The translations under genes and the position numbers were made by a program. Below are positions 12,380-25,456 of a DNA stretch of 64,000 nt, piece after piece. Source of the DNA: Saccopteryx bilineata (Eukaryota; Chordata; Mammalia; Chiroptera; Emballonuridae); the NCBI RefSeq assembly GCF_036850765.1, contig NC_089493.1, positions 11,037,632-11,101,631 of the forward strand, written 5' to 3'. Numbering within the stretch: position 1 is the stretch's first letter; each line of letters opens with the position of its first letter. The notes under the pieces were generated by a model. That model was not told where the DNA came from, did no database searches, and saw nothing but the letters and a program-made list of their open reading frames with translations.

Positions 12380-13030
12380 CAGATGTAGCCACTTTTCTCA
12401 GTCTCTTTTAGCTCTGCCTTTAACATGCCTGGCAAGTGCGATGGCCTCCTCCTGGGTCTATAAATACATACTCTGGTTCCTTTTAACTCTTTCTCAACAG
12501 CAGCCTGTCGCAGACACAAACCACTTAAAGTCCTTCAGTGCCTTCCTGTTAGACTTAGGATAAATGCAGGACTCCCACACAGAGCCCACAGAAGCCCACA
12601 CCTCACCCACACGAGGCAGCCTCATTCTCGGCTCCAGCTATGCCCATCTCTCAGTCCCACCTGCTTGCCAAATTCCCTTCTGACACATGAGATTCTTGGG
12701 CCTAAAGCCCCACCCCGTGTAGGCCTTGTTAGTGCTACCACTAATTCTTCAGTTACTTCCCCAGAAAAGCCCTCCCTGACCTCTTCAATAAAGGGGAAAT
12801 CTCCTTTTGTAGGATCTCATAGCATAGCACAATGTACCACTTTCAAAGCACTTGTCACAGTTGAGACTTTGCATTTGATTTTCTAATTATCTGACTTCTC
12901 CCCGTCACCATTATATGATAAGCTTTAGGAGGTGAGGGCAGGGGTCAGTTCTGTTTTGCTAACAATGGTGTCCCCAGTACCCAGCACATAGCAAATACTC
13001 GACTCTTTGTTGAATATACAGATGACCCTC
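12380..13030 (+). repeat. L2-like ancient LINE remnants
   Basis: Phrases typical of L2 3' ends occur, such as gtccttcagtgccttcctg (12530-12548) and ccagtacccagcacatagc (12974-12992) followed by a ttgttgaat end. No coding capacity; exact bounds uncertain. Confidence 0.5.
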
Positions 13031-14539
13031 TAGAACTGGAATTTTGTTTGTAAGCCATCGGTGACGTCTCAGGCGCAGTTATTCCAGGCCACTTTCTCTT
13101 ACACAGCATCTGCTATTCTCCATGTGTCTGCTGCACGGCCCTGCCTCAGAGTAGTTCCCTGACAGCCCCATGAATGGAATCCCTTTGTTTAAACAGTTTC
13201 CTCTCCCAGAAGACCCTCCTTACCATAGCAATCAAAACTATATCCGTATTTTAAGACCCATACTTTGCTCTCAAATGGCATGAAGCCTTCCTTAATCCTT
13301 TCAACCCATAGAGTTCTCACCTTATGATGAATTAACACTAGCTGTAGTATTTAGTTTGTACATTTCACATACTACTTCTTGCTATAAATAGATGGTTTAT
13401 GTGAATATGCTTAATCTTCTCAATTAAACATGAGCTTCCTACAGCAAGTGACGTATCTTAACATTTCTGATAGTTTTCCCAAGGTCCAGCACAGAACCGT
13501 GTACAGAGAATTTACTCAGCAGATGCGTGTTAGTTTAACAAGATCTGTACACTGTCCTTGATACCCAAAGACCACAAGGACCAAGCCACCTCTTGCTATC
13601 TCCCCCAAGAAAAAATTCACACAATACGACGATGACCTACCACTTGGTCCCGCAGTACCTCCTGGTAGATATCACCTCACTTCTTAACAGTTTTGCACAT
13701 CACAAGACTGGTTTGGGGCTCCAAATGCAATTCTTACTATACAGTTCATTTCTGGCTATACGTATTCCCCCAGAGCTAGACGAAGATGCAGACTGAGCAA
13801 TAACAGAATTATTCTATCTGATCTTGGTGGTTTCCCTGTGAAGCATTCAACTCCAAGAAGAACATAGCAGATTGTAGCAATTCCACTGCTATTTATTGAG
13901 CATTTACGATGTGCCTGTCCCTATGCACTATAGGAAGAACCACGTCCATTTTATAGGAATTTTATGAGAAAACTTGGGACTTAGGGTGCTTAAAAACTTG
14001 TTCATACATCTAACCTCAAAGCATATGACTTTAGCTATGCTGCTTTATTGCCTCTCAACTTAGAAATTAGGACCCAAGCCTCACAATGAGACTTTAATTA
14101 ACTAGATTCCAAATGAAAGGTTCTTTTCCAGAATACAATATATAAGACATTTTGAGGGTACTTTAAGCTAAACAGAGTCAGATATAAGATATAACTTCCA
14201 AAATATATACATTTTTATTAAACATATGATAATCATAAGGGATTTCATATCTAAAGGATGACACTCCACAATGGAAGCATTAAGGTTTTAAAATGAAAAA
14301 TATTTTTTCCTTCACCTTGAATCAAAAACTCAATTATAACTATACTTTACAATGTAATTAAGGAGAGGGTTAAAAACAGTGCCACCAAATTTGTTCACTT
14401 TCCAAATAAATATTAAATAGAAATTAAAATTGTCATATCTTAGCATGCAACTCCAACAATCAGCCCCTTTTTAGGTCAGTTTCCCAAAGTCCATCTGCAA
14501 TTATACTGATGAATGGGAATCAAACAGAGTACCTCATAG

Positions 14540-14800
14540 AAAACCTATCCAACATCACTAGTAATCAAAGCAATAAAAACCAAAATGAGGTACTATTTTT
14601 TTTCACTTGTCCAACTCTATACAAATTTTATGATAATACCCAATGACAGGTTAAGTGTATTTTCATATATAATTAGTGAGACTATGGAAATTGTTTCAAG
14701 TTCTTTAACCAATTAATCCCTCTTTTATGAATTTATTCTAAGGAAATAATCAGAAACATAGTAAAAGATTTAGGTTGAAGAATACTTGTGTGGCATTATA
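14540..14800 (+). repeat. L1 ORF2 relic
   Basis: The segment atccaacatcactagtaatc with gcaataaaaaccaaaatgag (14547-14588) matches the end of L1 ORF2. The downstream part is heavily decayed and the right boundary is approximate. Confidence 0.55.
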
Positions 14801-15148
14801 GTAGCAAATTCACAAATTATTAACAATGGTTTTCTGTAATTATTAGAATTGCAGGTGATTTTTATATTTCTAATTCAACTATTCCTTTATAGTATATTCA
14901 ATTTCCAGTCAAGGTTCTAAAATTGTGTCCTCAAACATTCTGAAAATATCACCAGCCAGCAAGATGACTGCTAATAGCAACAAGAAGGGGGAATTTATTT
15001 CAACTCAAAAGTGTGTTTTCTGACATATCTTTACTTGTCTACCCACCAAGAGAAGTTCTTCTCACACCAGTATCTCTAACTTGCTTGTTTGATGTCCTGT
15101 TTTATTATTGGTTTTGGAATGAGTCAATCCACCCAAAGTCCCACCTAC

Positions 15149-15241
15149 CTGGGTTGGATGTGTACTGCATTGCAATCATTAGCATGGATGATGCAGAGAG
15201 ATTAACATGGGCAGGAACTCCTTCTCTCCTTGAGGAACCCA
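15149..15241 (-). CDS. UNC79: UNC79 coding exon, fourth in window
   Basis: A 93-nt exon between the acceptor ggtttcag and the donor gtaggt. Two first bases complete Leu; 30 codons follow (about residues 208-237): GSSRREGVPAHVNLSASSML through MIAMQYTSNP. A final g begins the Val codon finished by the next exon. Both ends agree with neighbouring exon phases. A (CA)n run on the plus strand at about 15272-15294 lies 30 bp upstream of the acceptor; it reads as (GT)n in the transcript and sits where the branch point and pyrimidine tract would be, so its length could affect splicing. Confidence 0.97.
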
Positions 15242-16668
15242 CTGAAACCAAAATAGTTTTGATTAGACACAATACACACACACACACACACACATTAGTG
15301 AGACTATTAAATACATTTATTAGATTTTTCATATATATATAAATTTGCTACTTTGCATAAAGCATAAGAACTGAGAAGAAACTATATATTTAAGTTCCAA
15401 CCACATCAGCGGACATTTTGCACAAATAAAACTACAAAATGTATCCTAGTATACAAATGCTGCAGTGTTGTCGCCAGTAGCCAGCATTTAGTGAGAGTGT
15501 ACAAGGAGTATGAACAGGGCCAGAACGTGACGTAATGGCTCTAGCAGAGCTGTACTCAGATGCGATCTCTGCTTCCAGGATGTCTGTATCTGAGTGGAAA
15601 AGAAAGAGAAAACAGAATCCTCCGTGTACCCAGGTATAAAGGCATTTTGAAGGCTATCCCAATAAGAAAGTAAAAACAAAGCTTGAATATACTAACTTTT
15701 AGAGATACAGATAAAATAATAGTCTACTTATAATGGGTGCCTTGTTTATTTAGTTACATAAATTTTAAATCATATATTATTTAAAAAGTAGTATATTAAT
15801 TTAAAAATTATTTCAACTCTCACAAGTCATTAAAAAATCTTATTCAAACCTTCATGGAACATCTTCATCACCATGAAAACTGTTTTAGTTTTCCAAAGCT
15901 TACCATCCTCAGATCCATCTGAGTGGTTTTAAATAAAGCACTTGTTGATTCTGTAAATAACGCTGCTGTTGAACATTTTATCTTGTGCCACAAGCATTCA
16001 ATTGCAAAGCAACTTGGTTTCTTCAAATTATAGCTGTATAACTGTGTTCTCTGGGTGACAATCACTCAAGACATCATTTAGTGGCTTGTTTATGATGACA
16101 TCCAGCTCTATATTAAATTTCTATCTGTGTCTTTTTTTAAATAGAATGTATCAGGTCACCCCAATAAACACTCAGAACTAGCACTGATTCAAGTCAGAGT
16201 AATATATGTCTCCAAAGAGTACTTCATTATTCTAAACACAGTAATTGTGAAAGGACCCACAATATAAGAACTTTATAAGGGCTCAGATATAAATGAATTT
16301 CTTTTTTCAGGAATAATTCTTATTCTATATTTGGGCTTGTGTGGAAAACTGTCAAGAAATCATGCATAGAACAGTGTACAGTGAGTATAACACCCTCGGA
16401 AAGTAAATTCTCAATATCCTACTCACCATAGACACAACCATGATCATGGACAACAACAAAAAAACAGATAACCTTAAAACCTGCTTTATTTTATTTTATT
16501 TTATTTTACTTTATTTTTTATAAAATTGCAATATGTGGGAATAATATCTCACCTATATCCAGAAAGAATAAAGCACCTTATAATAAAACACATGTATAAA
16601 AGTATCATTAAAACAGTAATAGAGGATTAGTCACAAAGTAAAAAAGACAAAGAAAATTTATCATGATT

Positions 16669-16704
<36 letters not shown>

Positions 16705-18290
16705 CTTTGAACACCACAATAGATGATGGCCATTACAACAGCTTTACAGAAATAAACACACAAATAAAACGGATCTATAGGTAAGGTTCTTTTACCTGAG
16801 TTTGCTTTTATTCATCACGTGCAGCTGGGCTGCTGCTAACCTACCAAATAGGTGATACTCAGGTAGATAAATTAGTTTGGCTATACAATATAAATAAGTA
16901 TAATAATTATACAAAGATGTAGACATCAGTTCACAGCTCTTAGATGGTAAAGTTGATTAATCAAATAGCATTGATCAAGAAAAAAGGATTTGGAGCTGAA
17001 TCCTAAAAAACAAGGTGCAGTGACTCTCAGACCTGAGCCAGAGAGTGTGTTCAGATTCAGCATTTGGGGGCTCGTATACAGAGGGCCTAACTCAGCTTGG
17101 AGACAGGAAAGTTCCATACGTAATAAGTAACTCGGATGCAAATGGACCTTGGACTTCCATTTGAGAAGTGCTACTAGAAAGATGAGAAATAAGATGGAAA
17201 ACACTAGTAAGGTGTCTAGGTGTGAAAGGAATAATTGCAAGCCCCATGAGCCCCTTGTTTAAGGAAGAGAAAGAAAATCTCAAGAAAAAAATAATTTCAT
17301 ATATATATATATGAAATATATAGCCATTCCTTTTGAGAGAAGGGTTTTCACCTTTGTTTAAATTCATCTTACACTTTTTAATAACAAGCAGTTTCTTAAA
17401 AATGAAAACTACTATTCAGAGAGGCTGAGAATCACTGTGCCTGGAGGCCTTTGAAAACGGGCAAGATGCCCAAGTGCCTTGGATGATTTAGACGTCTTTT
17501 TGTAGAACAGCCCAAATGGTTTGGTGACCTCTGGATGTCCCTTCTACCCCTACAAATCCCATGCTCGCCCTCAAGTATGGTCAACCGTAAAGCCAAAAGC
17601 ATTCCCTTGGCTCCAGCCCTAGAAAACTGGCTCCAGTGCCTGTATAAACACACGGCACCTTGCAATTTCTTAGCCTTCTAACAGACTGAATAAAATCATC
17701 GTAATGCTAATTTAATAAACATGCACAGAAAAACATCATTTATTAAATTTTGTTAAGAAGCATGATGTAAACAGATATGCTGCTTGTCCTCACGAGGGTA
17801 CAAAAGGCCACAGCTACATACAATGGATGGAAGAAGAGAATTAATCAAAACTTTAAAATGTCTACACTTAATACTGTGCTCAGGAAATACAGTCAAAACT
17901 TTTCAGACCTAGTCCCTGGTCCTCTCGGTCCCATCAGAATAACCATTCCCACCACCCTCTCCCTCTGTGAACAGTAACAATTCCTTAATCTGTTCTTGCA
18001 TTTCATAGATCCTAATATACTATATGATTCTCACCCCCTTACCCCCAAAAAAGTATATGGGTAAAGCCTTTTTATAAAAGAGAAATCAAATTATTTGCAT
18101 GAGAACACCAACTTAATTATTAGGACCACAGCCCAAGTCAGCTGACTTCATATCCAATGCTCTAGTCACTTATTCATTCAAAAAGTATTTTTTCAGTACC
18201 ACCTATGTACCAGGCATTGTTCAAGGCCCTGAAGACAGCTGTATACAAGACAGGCAAGTCATTGTTCTTATGAGGTTCAAATTGTTAGAG

Positions 18291-18497
18291 CTGCACTATC
18301 CAATATGGTAGCCATAGCCACATGTGGCTATTTAAATTTAAATTAATTTAAATTAAATTGTTCCTCAGTCTCACTAGATAGATTTCAAGTGCTCAGTTGC
18401 CACAAATGACTAGTGGCCACAGTACTGGTCAACACATAATTTCATAGAACATTTCCATCATTGCAGAAAGCTCCGTGGACAGTACTGCTCTATACAA
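18291..18497 (+). repeat. MER5A-like hAT (Charlie) fossil
   Basis: It contains actatccaatatggtagcca and ccacatgtggctatttaaat near the left end and, inverted, the complementary phrase near the right (ggacagtactgctctata). This matches MER5A, an ancient non-autonomous hAT-Charlie element shared by placental mammals. Confidence 0.75.
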
Positions 18498-19344
18498 ACG
18501 AGCAAACAAATGCTTGCGAAGAAATATGAAGCAGGGTAAAGAAATAGAAAGTGACAGAAGGGCCTGTTTTAGCTAGAGGCTAAGGATGGGCATCTTGAAG
18601 ATGTGCTACTTGAGCTGAGACCTAAAGAGAGTGAGGAAGCAACCCACGTGACCATTTGTGACAGGGGCTTTGAGACAAAGAAAAAGGCTGGCACAAAAGC
18701 AAAAAGTCTGGTACCGTTATGAAAGTGCAGGGCCAATGCCTGCAGAGTGAACACAGGCAAGGTAGTGACCAAGCAGGAAGGCGGGCGGGGGCCAGGACAC
18801 AGAGGACCACCAAATTTGGTTAAAAGAGTGACTGCAAGCTGCTAGATAGTTCTGATGACGGAAATGATGTGATCCATTTACATGTTCGGAGGAAAGCTCT
18901 GACTTTGGTGGAGAACAAACAGGAGGGCTAGGAGTAGAAGCAGGAAGACCAGTTCAGAAGCTACTGGACTGATCCAGATGACAGATGTGCTAAGAAGTGG
19001 TCTAAATTGGAATATTTAAATAAACCCCACTAGCCTTGTATTCTCATCTGAGAAAAAGGAATACACTCTTCCGCTGGTTCCGCCATACAATGGACCTGTT
19101 TCCTGTGCTTTGTCAGACTGCCCTGCTCGGTCTGACAATCACCTCGGTTTGTGCAACTGTTCTATGAACTAAGGACTGAAGATAAGATCCCGAGGCCTTC
19201 AGAAGGGCGTATCACTTCAATATAAAGAAAAGACTAAGGCACCAGGACCCTGAAGTCTATCCAGCTTTAAAATATTTACAGGCTGATAGATGAATGAAAA
19301 TCATAGACATGGGATTGCCCATCAACTCTATGGAGGCTCTACGA

Positions 19345-19890
19345 CAGGGGTCCCCAAACTTTTTACACAGGGGGCCAGTTCACTGTCCCTCAGACTATTG
19401 GAAAGCTGGACTATAAAAAAAAACTATGAACAAATCCCTATGCACACTGCACATATTTTAAAGTAAAAAAAAAAAAAAAACGGGAACAAATACAATATTT
19501 AAAATAAGAACAAGTAAATTTAAATCAACAAACTGACCAGTGTTTCAATGGGAACTATGGGCCTGCTTTTGGCTAATGAGATGGTCAATGTCCGGTTCCA
19601 TATTTGTCACTGCCTGCCGGAACAAGTGATATGACGCGCTTCCGGAGCCATGAGGCGTGCGTCCCGCGTCACCGGAAGTAGTACTGTACATGAGCGGAGC
19701 TACGCCGTAGTTTATGGCACCGCCACATACAGTACTCCAGGAGCACAGGATGCATCTGCATCACTGACCACCAATGAAAGAGGTGCCCCTTCCGGAAGTG
19801 CGGCAGGGGCCAGATAAATGGCCTCAGGGGCCGCATAAATGGCCTCAGGGGGCCGCATGCGGCCCGAGGCCAGTAGTTTGGGGACTCCTG
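19345..19890 (+). mobile_element. Non-autonomous hAT element, 546 bp
   Basis: Terminal inverted repeats: left caggggtccccaaact, right agtttggggactcctg. It is flanked by an 8-bp target duplication, ctctacga (19337-19344) versus ctctacaa (19891-19898), one mismatch. The interior is GC-rich with the agtgcggcaggggccagata region near the right end. A much shorter relative with the same ends lies at 45245-45418. No transposase coding. Confidence 0.9.
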
Positions 19891-20348
19891 CTCTACAAGA
19901 TCAAAGCTTGTTATAACAATTAACTGTTACCATACGACAAACTCCATGGGGAAACTATCCCAAGCCCTAGAGGATGGTCCCTTATCTCAAGCAATATTTC
20001 AGATGAGAACATTTCAGGACAACATGTGAATTTGAGCAGAATATTGGAATTAGTTGCAATGGAACTTGACGGGTCTCTCATTTGATGAAGGGTTTGGTGT
20101 TTATATATGCTTAGGTAACACAATATTCAAAGGCCATTATTATATATTATCTAATAGTCTTCATAACAAACATGGGATATAGACAAGGAAGGTTATAATT
20201 ATCCACATTTTATAGCTAAGGAAACTATAAAATTTAAGGAGGTTAAGAGTTTTGTTGGTTAACAAAGGATAATTCAGCTCTTCTGGAGTCTTATTTCTGA
20301 AACATTTCTCTCGATTCAACAATAAACTCAAAGTACAGTAAGGTCTAC

Positions 20349-20558
20349 CGTATTTTTCGCTCTATAAGTTACACTTTTCCCCCCCAAAAGTGGAGGGGAA
20401 AATGCCCGTGCATCTTGTGGAGTGAAAAATACGGTATTTTATCAAATATTTTAACACATCATTTAGTTCACAATATCTTTTTTTCTTATTTTCCTTCTTA
20501 AAACCCTAGGTGTGTCTTACGGTCAGGTGCGTCTTATGGAGCGAAAAATACAGTACCT
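20349..20558. mobile_element. Small palindromic DNA element with TA flanks
   Basis: Left end taccgtatttttcgctctat and right end atggagcgaaaaatacagta are inverted repeats, starting and ending in TA, as expected for a TA-target transposon such as a mariner-type MITE. An internal copy of the terminus (gtggagtgaaaaatacggta, 20417-20436) makes the left 88 bp a hairpin by itself. Family name not assigned with confidence. Confidence 0.7.
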
Positions 20559-22019
20559 TATACAAACAATCATTAGCCAATAAAACAGATTTTATATACA
20601 AAAAATTATTTAATTACCATCAATATCTTGTGTTGGTGTTTGTCTTTATTTTTTATATATTGATTAGATTTTGGATGATCACAGAAACATGACACACAAT
20701 CTCTGTAACAGAACAAAAAACGATCCAGGGCCAATGGTCTGAAACCAGATATTGAATTCAGTAAGACAACTAACTGCCTTTAAGTCAAAGCAGATTTTTC
20801 CTGAGGGTAAGTGACTTTAGGGGGAAATTTAACTTAGAAAAGAAACTAGATGAGACGGCGCAGTCCTCTACCAAGATATACTAGAAGCATCTTCCACAGA
20901 TACAATTGTTCAGCTTGACTATCTTCTTTGAAATAACATAGCCTGCATCAATTAATGTTCATTTGTAATCAGCTTTTTCTCTTCTCTGCTCAAGTGTCAT
21001 CTTCCCAACCTCCATATTTCAATTCAGTCCACAAATCACAGAGTTTATTGGAAAAAGAGACGTTTCCATGGTGAAATGCAAATGACTTTTTCAATTCTTA
21101 ATAACTCTTTAATATTTTTTTTAAATAAACAAAGCCTATTACATAAACTTGGGATAAAAATAAGTATGTTTTTTTTACTGAAGAAGTTAAAAAGAAAAGG
21201 ACATTTTTATATTTTAAATTTTTATTTTAAAAATTGCAGTTGGCTCTGTGGCATGTCAAAAGGACTTATTTAAAATAAAAGTGCGGTACTTGGTTTATTG
21301 ACAAAAATGACATAAAGGACACACTGATAAATATGCACGGCTCTTAAACTGAAAGAGCTGTGATATCTCAATAGACCCACTGCAGAGCTCAAAACGCCAT
21401 CTTCTAGGCCCTTAATGATATAATCATTTAACACCTGGAAAAACTGTCCATTTTTCACATCTGACCTTGTGGACCACATACCAAAGAGATCAAAGCCTTT
21501 TTATTTTAAAGACTTTATCAAGTACTCAGAAAATGCAAGATCCTCTATCCTAACATCTCAGTCCTGAAATAAAAATATTCTAGAAGAAGTGAAATGTTCC
21601 TCTCTTGTTTCGGTCAGAATTTCTAGACACTAAAACAACTTCCAAAAAACACAGAAACGACATGGATGCAAACACCAGACACATTCTCGCAGCAATCAGT
21701 TTTAACATGAGTAACCTAGAGCCTGATCCCCTCTTTCTCTGGGTCCGTACCCTTATACCTACCTTGTGAAGGAACAAATACAAAAGGAACACCTGGATCA
21801 TTTAATAGAATTTGGCTGTAAAGTTAGTACTACAACTTATTTTTCCAAAATTTAGAGATGACAAAGATTGTCTACCGTTGAGCCACAGAAATGAGAAACA
21901 AAAGTCAGAATCAAGCAACTAAAACCAGAGCAACAAAATAAATGAACCAAATCGACAGCTGGGTTAGTGAAAGGTGTGTGTGTCTCTTATATCAAATAGG
22001 ACTGATTTTTAACCTAGAT

Positions 22020-22314
22020 CAGTGGTCCCCAACCCCCGGGCCGCGGACCGGTACCGGTCCGTGGGCCATTTGGTACCGGTCCGCAGAGAAAGAATAAATA
22101 ACTTACATTATTTCCGTTTTATTTATATTTAAGTCTGAACGATGTTTTATTTTTTTAAAATGACCAGATTCCCTGTTACATCTTTCTAAGACTCACTCTT
22201 GATGCTTGTCTCGGTCACGTGATACATTTATCCGTCCCACCCTAAAGGCCGGTTCATGAAAATATTTTCTGACATTAAACCGGTCCGTGGCCCAAAAAAG
22301 GTTGGGGACCACTG
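22020..22314 (+). mobile_element. Non-autonomous hAT element, 295 bp
   Basis: Terminal inverted repeats cagtggtccccaaccccc and aggttggggaccactg, with perfect 8-bp target duplication acctagat (22012-22019 and 22315-22322). The left subterminal region is rich in ccggtaccggtccg-type short palindromes. No coding capacity. Confidence 0.92.
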
Positions 22315-23212
22315 ACCTAGATGATTACTGCCAGAAATAACCTCAGAGACGAAACATTTGTTCCCAAACCCATCCTTAAAAGTTGATAAAAACGGAATCT
22401 CAGAGACATAAAGCAACTTATTCATACTGTTAAATGAACATCAAGTTACTCTGGAAACAAGCACTACAATTCACACACATGTTGTAACCTCAATTCACTA
22501 TTTTGTCCTTCTCAGTTGCCATGGTCCACACATTTAAATAAGTTCGTTAGAATTTCAATCTGACTACAAGGCCTGTTTTAGGGTCCGTGTTTCCAAATAA
22601 GCAGAAATTAATCAAGGGGGAAGCTGTCACAATGTCTGCGTCAGTCTTAAACATAACCTCAGAGATCCGACATATTCAGTGCCTCTCCTGAAATTATTAA
22701 CTTACTCCTAAAAAGGAGGAAGACAGTGAATTGGATTAATTATTTAAAAGATGCAGCCTCACCTGCCAGTCTTTAAAACAGAATTCCTATGCCTAAGTTT
22801 AACAGTTAATATATTTATTTTTTTAAAATGGCAATCCAATTTTAAGGCTGTAGCCATAAACAAGTACTTGTCAATAATCTTACACAGAACCAAAAAAGAA
22901 AACGGTTGAATATCCTATTACTTGATTGGTATAATCAGTCTGCTAATTTTTTTTGAATCACTATATAATTTAGGCAGAAACCAGATTCTGCTTAAAAGAC
23001 ATGAAACTTACAATTCCATTGCTAAAAATTAAAGCAAATTGTCAAAAAACACAAATGTGGCTCAATGCTACATATTTACAGAGCAACAACTTTAATAAGC
23101 CCACAAGTACATCACATTAAAATGGTGAAAAATGATCACTAGGAATTAAGTGTGATCAATAAAGGTATTTTTATAGAACAAGAGTTGAGGGAAGGAGAAA
23201 AGTAAACTAACA

Positions 23213-23291
23213 TTTTCTGAACACTAGGCATGGTGATAGCACCTTACCAATGAGTAATCATCATCTCAGTTATCACGACAACCCATGGATC

Positions 23292-23323
<32 letters not shown>

Positions 23324-23420
23324 TCACTCCACAGGTAAGAAACAAAAGGGTTAGTTAAACTGCCTAAGGTCACACAGCTATTTGGCAGCAGAGCTATGAT
23401 TTCGATCAAGATCTATTTGA
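23213..23420 (+). repeat. MIR-like SINE with (ATT)n
   Basis: It ends with the classic MIR phrase ctgcctaaggtcacacagct (23361-23380). An ATT trinucleotide run of about 33 bp sits in its centre (23290-23322). Confidence 0.65.
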
Positions 23421-24209
23421 GTCCTCAACCCATAATCTTTACAGATTATTCACGAAACATAATTAATTCATAATCCATTTCTTTAAGAAATATTTTTTAG
23501 GAAGATTTTGATCATAAAAGCCACAACCCAACATTTTTATTTCTCTTTGCTCCCATGTCTGGAAAGCCTAAAGAATTGAGTCTGAAAAGCGAAAGAGAAT
23601 TCAAAGCAGTTCCATGTTTCCGACAGTACCTCGCACGTAAGTTTCAAGCCTTAGCTTTTATCAAACTGTCTCCATAAATTTTGATTCACTTTATCATCAC
23701 AACATCTCTGTGAGAGAATGCTGATGCTATCATCATTCTGGAGCTGTTTCATTTGTGTGAGTCACCCAACATCACACAGCAGATTACGGATAGAGCTGAG
23801 CCTTATATACACATCCTGACTCTATCTACTGCTCTTCCCATCACACCTGACTGCCTTCACATGCCAAAGATAACAATTTCTGCATGCGAGGAAATACCTT
23901 CTCCACCTGTTTTTCTCAAGTGGCAAAAAATACCATAACTTATATTTAGGAAATATAGACATGCTCTTTCTTCCTATTGTATATGATCAAACTAATGAAT
24001 AAAATAATTCTAAAGTATAATTGTCTCCCATGTCTTTGGTTTTCACCATAATATTCATGCTGCTGTAGTGACTGAATTTAAATCATAGCACATGGCCATA
24101 GCGAGTGATTTCATTATAACCTTGAATATCTACAGCCTCAAATAACAAGAGCAATTTCCATTGGCACAATATATAAAAAGAATCTAGCATTAGGTAAGAT
24201 TGCACTTAC

Positions 24210-24380
24210 ATATAGCCATTGGTAGAAAAGATGTGCTAAGATATTCAATAATATCCTTGTGCAGAAACGGAGGGAAGGTAGCTAACGTTGATATCATCGT
24301 GTAGGGCAAAGTACTCAGGATATCATCACTGAGAAAGGGTAGCAAACATGTGGTTGTATAAAATATCGACTGTCCAAGAT
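24210..24380 (-). CDS. UNC79: UNC79 coding exon, third in window
   Basis: A 171-nt exon after an acceptor ending tttgtag. Its first two bases complete Asp; 56 codons follow (about residues 151-206), beginning LGQSIFYTTTCLLPFL and ending EYLSTSFLPMAI, then one base t before the donor gtaagt. The hydrophobic, Leu/Phe-rich pattern suits paired helices of an armadillo-like repeat. A Rhin-1 SINE in the same transcriptional sense lies about 300 bp upstream in the intron (24678-25080). The exon is intact, with no stop or frameshift. Confidence 0.95.
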
Positions 24381-24677
24381 CTACAAAACAAAACAGAGCA
24401 ATCAGTCACTGAATATTTTCCCATTTAATACAATATTCTACTTATGTGGTCTAAGTTTTTATAAACTGGTTTAAATTATAATCAACTACTGCTCCCTTCC
24501 TATTAAGAGCTCTGAAACATACCGCTCAGTACAGTGAGTATACTGCATGTGCCCAATAAGTGACTAATGAATGGCTGCATTAAGAAATATAAATATCTAC
24601 AACATGATTATGAATATTATAATTACATGAGCTTTTCCTCAATACTTGATCAATCTTTAGTAATACTTTGTATTCTT

Positions 24678-25080
24678 TTTTTTTTTTTTTTTTTTGTATC
24701 TTTCTGAAGCTGGAAATGGGGAGAGATAGTCAGACAGACTCCCGCATGCGTCCGACCAGGATCCACCCGGCACGCCCACTAGGAGCAAAGCTCTGCCCAC
24801 CAGGGGGCAATGCTCTGCCCCTCCCCCTCCGGGGCGTTGCTCTGCTGTGACCAGAGCCACTCTAGTGCCTGGGGCAGAGGCCAAGGAGCCATCCCTAGCG
24901 CCCGGGCCATCTTTGCTCCAATGGAGCCTTGGCTGCAGGAGGGGAAGAGAGAGACAGAGAGGAAGGGGGGGGGGGGAGAAGCAAATGGGCGCTTCTCCTA
25001 TGTGCCCTGGCCGGGAATCGAACCCGGGTCCCCCGCACGCCAGGCCGACGCTCTACCGCTGAGCCAACCGGCCAGGGCCT
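24678..25080 (-). mobile_element. Rhin-1 SINE, two-unit type
   Basis: On the minus strand: head ggccctggccggttggctca, A box tggctcagcggtag, B box gggttcgattcccgg, two-unit body and A tail (T run at 24678-24695). Target duplication atactttgtattctt (24663-24677) versus atacttcgtattctt (25081-25095). It has the same sense as UNC79 and lies about 300 bp upstream of an exon. Confidence 0.95.
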
Positions 25081-25456
25081 ATACTTCGTATTCTTATTAC
25101 TCCTCAAGTTCATAAATTAGAAGCACTCTCCATGTGATAATGAATCCTGAAACCCCTCCAGCATTCTTGCCTCTGTTACATTTCACACAAGATAACTGTG
25201 GCACAAGGATGGTAAATTATTTTCTCACTGGAAGTTTTAGAGAACTCAAAGGCAAGACAGGAAATAAAACCAGGCTATTTCTGCTCCATCAACCAAACCA
25301 CAACCTTCTGACATCTGGAGTCTTGGACAATGCAGTAATTTGCACCTTCTGGCACCAAAAAAGGAAGCTGTAAACTGATGCTGTATGATCCTGTGCATCT
25401 AGTTATTGGTTATCACAGAAGAACGTGCCACCTAAGAATAATCTATCAACATTTTT

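Larger units (their letters stand above)
10280..15148 (-). other. UNC79: UNC79 intron (4.9 kb)
   Basis: Between the 93-nt and 56-nt exons. It carries a Ves-like SINE (10420-10589), L2-like stretches (about 11100-11260 and 12380-13030), a long T run (12003-12028), an L1 3' UTR scrap (about 12115-12180) and an L1 ORF2 relic (about 14540-14640). Elsewhere no coding or structural signal was seen. Confidence 0.85.
15242..24209 (-). other. UNC79: UNC79 intron (9.0 kb)
   Basis: Between exons 24210-24380 and 15149-15241. It contains a TA microsatellite (about 16673-16699), an L2-like stretch (about 18170-18290), MER5A-like sequence (18291-18497), hAT elements (19345-19890, 22020-22314), a palindromic element (20349-20558) and a MIR (about 23213-23420). 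The remaining stretches (15300-16660, 16700-18170, 18500-19340, 20560-22010, 22320-23210, 23420-24209) show no gene or structure that I recognise. Confidence 0.85.

Noticed and set aside
24657..25115. Overlapping 60-101-aa frames on both strands
   Set aside because: Shadows of a Rhin-1 copy; the similar frames at 9319-9761, 39135-39802, 41459-41920, 42892-43547, 50781-51339, 59141-59599 and 61216-61817 have the same origin.
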